In this document: positions 63,848-64,000 of the stretch, one piece after another
Position numbering within the stretch: the stretch's first letter is position 1
How the letters are laid out: the number at the start of each line of letters is the position of its first letter
The notes under the pieces: model-generated
The model's database searches: none
What the model was told of the DNA's origin: nothing
The model's input: only the letters and a program-made list of their open reading frames with translations
NCBI RefSeq assembly: GCF_002753895.1
Contig: NZ_NJER01000002.1
Span: 62,001-126,000 of the forward strand
Length of the DNA: 64,000 nt
Reading direction: 5' to 3'
DNA from: Halobacteriovorax sp. JY17
GTDB taxonomy: Bacteria; Bdellovibrionota; Bacteriovoracia; Bacteriovoracales; Bacteriovoracaceae
Translations under genes and position numbers: made by a program

Positions 63848-63867
63848 ATTCGTTTGTTTAAACGAAT
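63848..63867. repeat. Inverted repeat ATTCGTTT / AAACGAAT
   Basis: A perfect 8-bp inverted repeat with a 4-base spacer just after the 72-residue gene. It lacks a T run and may be an operator or hairpin. I see no further gene in 63834-64000. Confidence 0.45.
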
Positions 63868-64000
63868 AGCCTACAAAGTCAGAGTCACTTTGATACTATT
63901 CCTTTCACTTTAGAATTAAATAAAATGTTAGTTTTCCCTAATATTTCGACTAAGAAATGTGGATAACTAGATGACATATATTTTGAGAAAGTAAAGTACA

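Noticed and set aside
63854-63913. TTG-started 19-residue peptide (MFKRIAYKVRVTLILFLSL)
   Set aside because: It looks like a truncated signal peptide, but the ribosome site spacing is poor and no continuation was found in other frames with a start.
1-64000. CRISPR arrays and insertion sequences
   Set aside because: No regularly spaced repeats of CRISPR type and no transposase gene were seen on either strand.

Overview
The window looks like chromosome from a small-genome, AT-rich, flagellated Gram-negative bacterium of the Bdellovibrionota, most likely a Halobacteriovorax/Bacteriovorax-type predator. The reasons are the strongly A+T-biased codon use, an MglA-family GTPase next to a roadblock protein, RNase J, meso-DAP-type Mur enzymes, several flagellins, and the gene order ffs-dnaX-ybaB-recR. 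The genus is inferred from gene content and was not tested against a database.

Region 1 (about 1-15436) is an accessory defence island. All its genes are on the + strand with little or no spacing. It starts with a complete type I restriction-modification locus in the order hsdR, hsdS, a PrrC-like ATPase/anticodon-nuclease candidate, hsdM. Next come a GHKL (MORC/MutL-like) ATPase fused to a PD-(D/E)xK nuclease, a DUF262-HNH (GmrSD-like) protein, a 77-residue protein, a DUF2971 protein, a large RloC-like ABC ATPase with a CxxC hook motif and a C-terminal Arg-Glu-His signature, and a stand-alone homologue of the T4 Pnkp 3'-phosphatase domain. An excisionase-like HTH protein and a 58-residue ORF close the island. 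It ends exactly at a displaced 3' half of tRNA-Ser(GGA), which marks an integration site. The most interesting idea here is that tRNA-cutting candidates and an RNA-end-healing phosphatase are combined on one island.

Region 2 (15544-22215) is core information processing: a response regulator, SRP RNA with a clear sigma-70 promoter, dnaX with an A9 slippage site that would yield a gamma-length product, ybaB, recR, a roadblock/MglA pair, a hydrolase-like protein and MTA phosphorylase.

Region 3 (22215-37985) is the division and cell-wall (dcw) cluster: rsmH, ftsL, ftsI, murE, murF, mraY, murD, a terminator, ftsW, murC, murB, ftsQ, ftsA, ftsZ, and a terminator. mraZ and murG are absent from it.

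Region 4 (37991-46227) holds two small unknown genes, rnjA, udk, a peptide-binding protein, prmA, rsmE, an RDD protein and a heptose-phosphate adenylyltransferase.

Region 5 (46228-62050) is mostly motility. Two flagellin genes have sigma-28-like promoters. A PilZ gene follows a strongly structured leader, and then comes an LpxH-like phosphoesterase. On the - strand lie fliD-fliS-fliT and a long operon of Maf-like, GT9-like and small genes, a histidine kinase with its response regulator, nadK and recN; this operon may glycosylate flagellin. The right end has an unknown membrane protein and a 72-residue protein.
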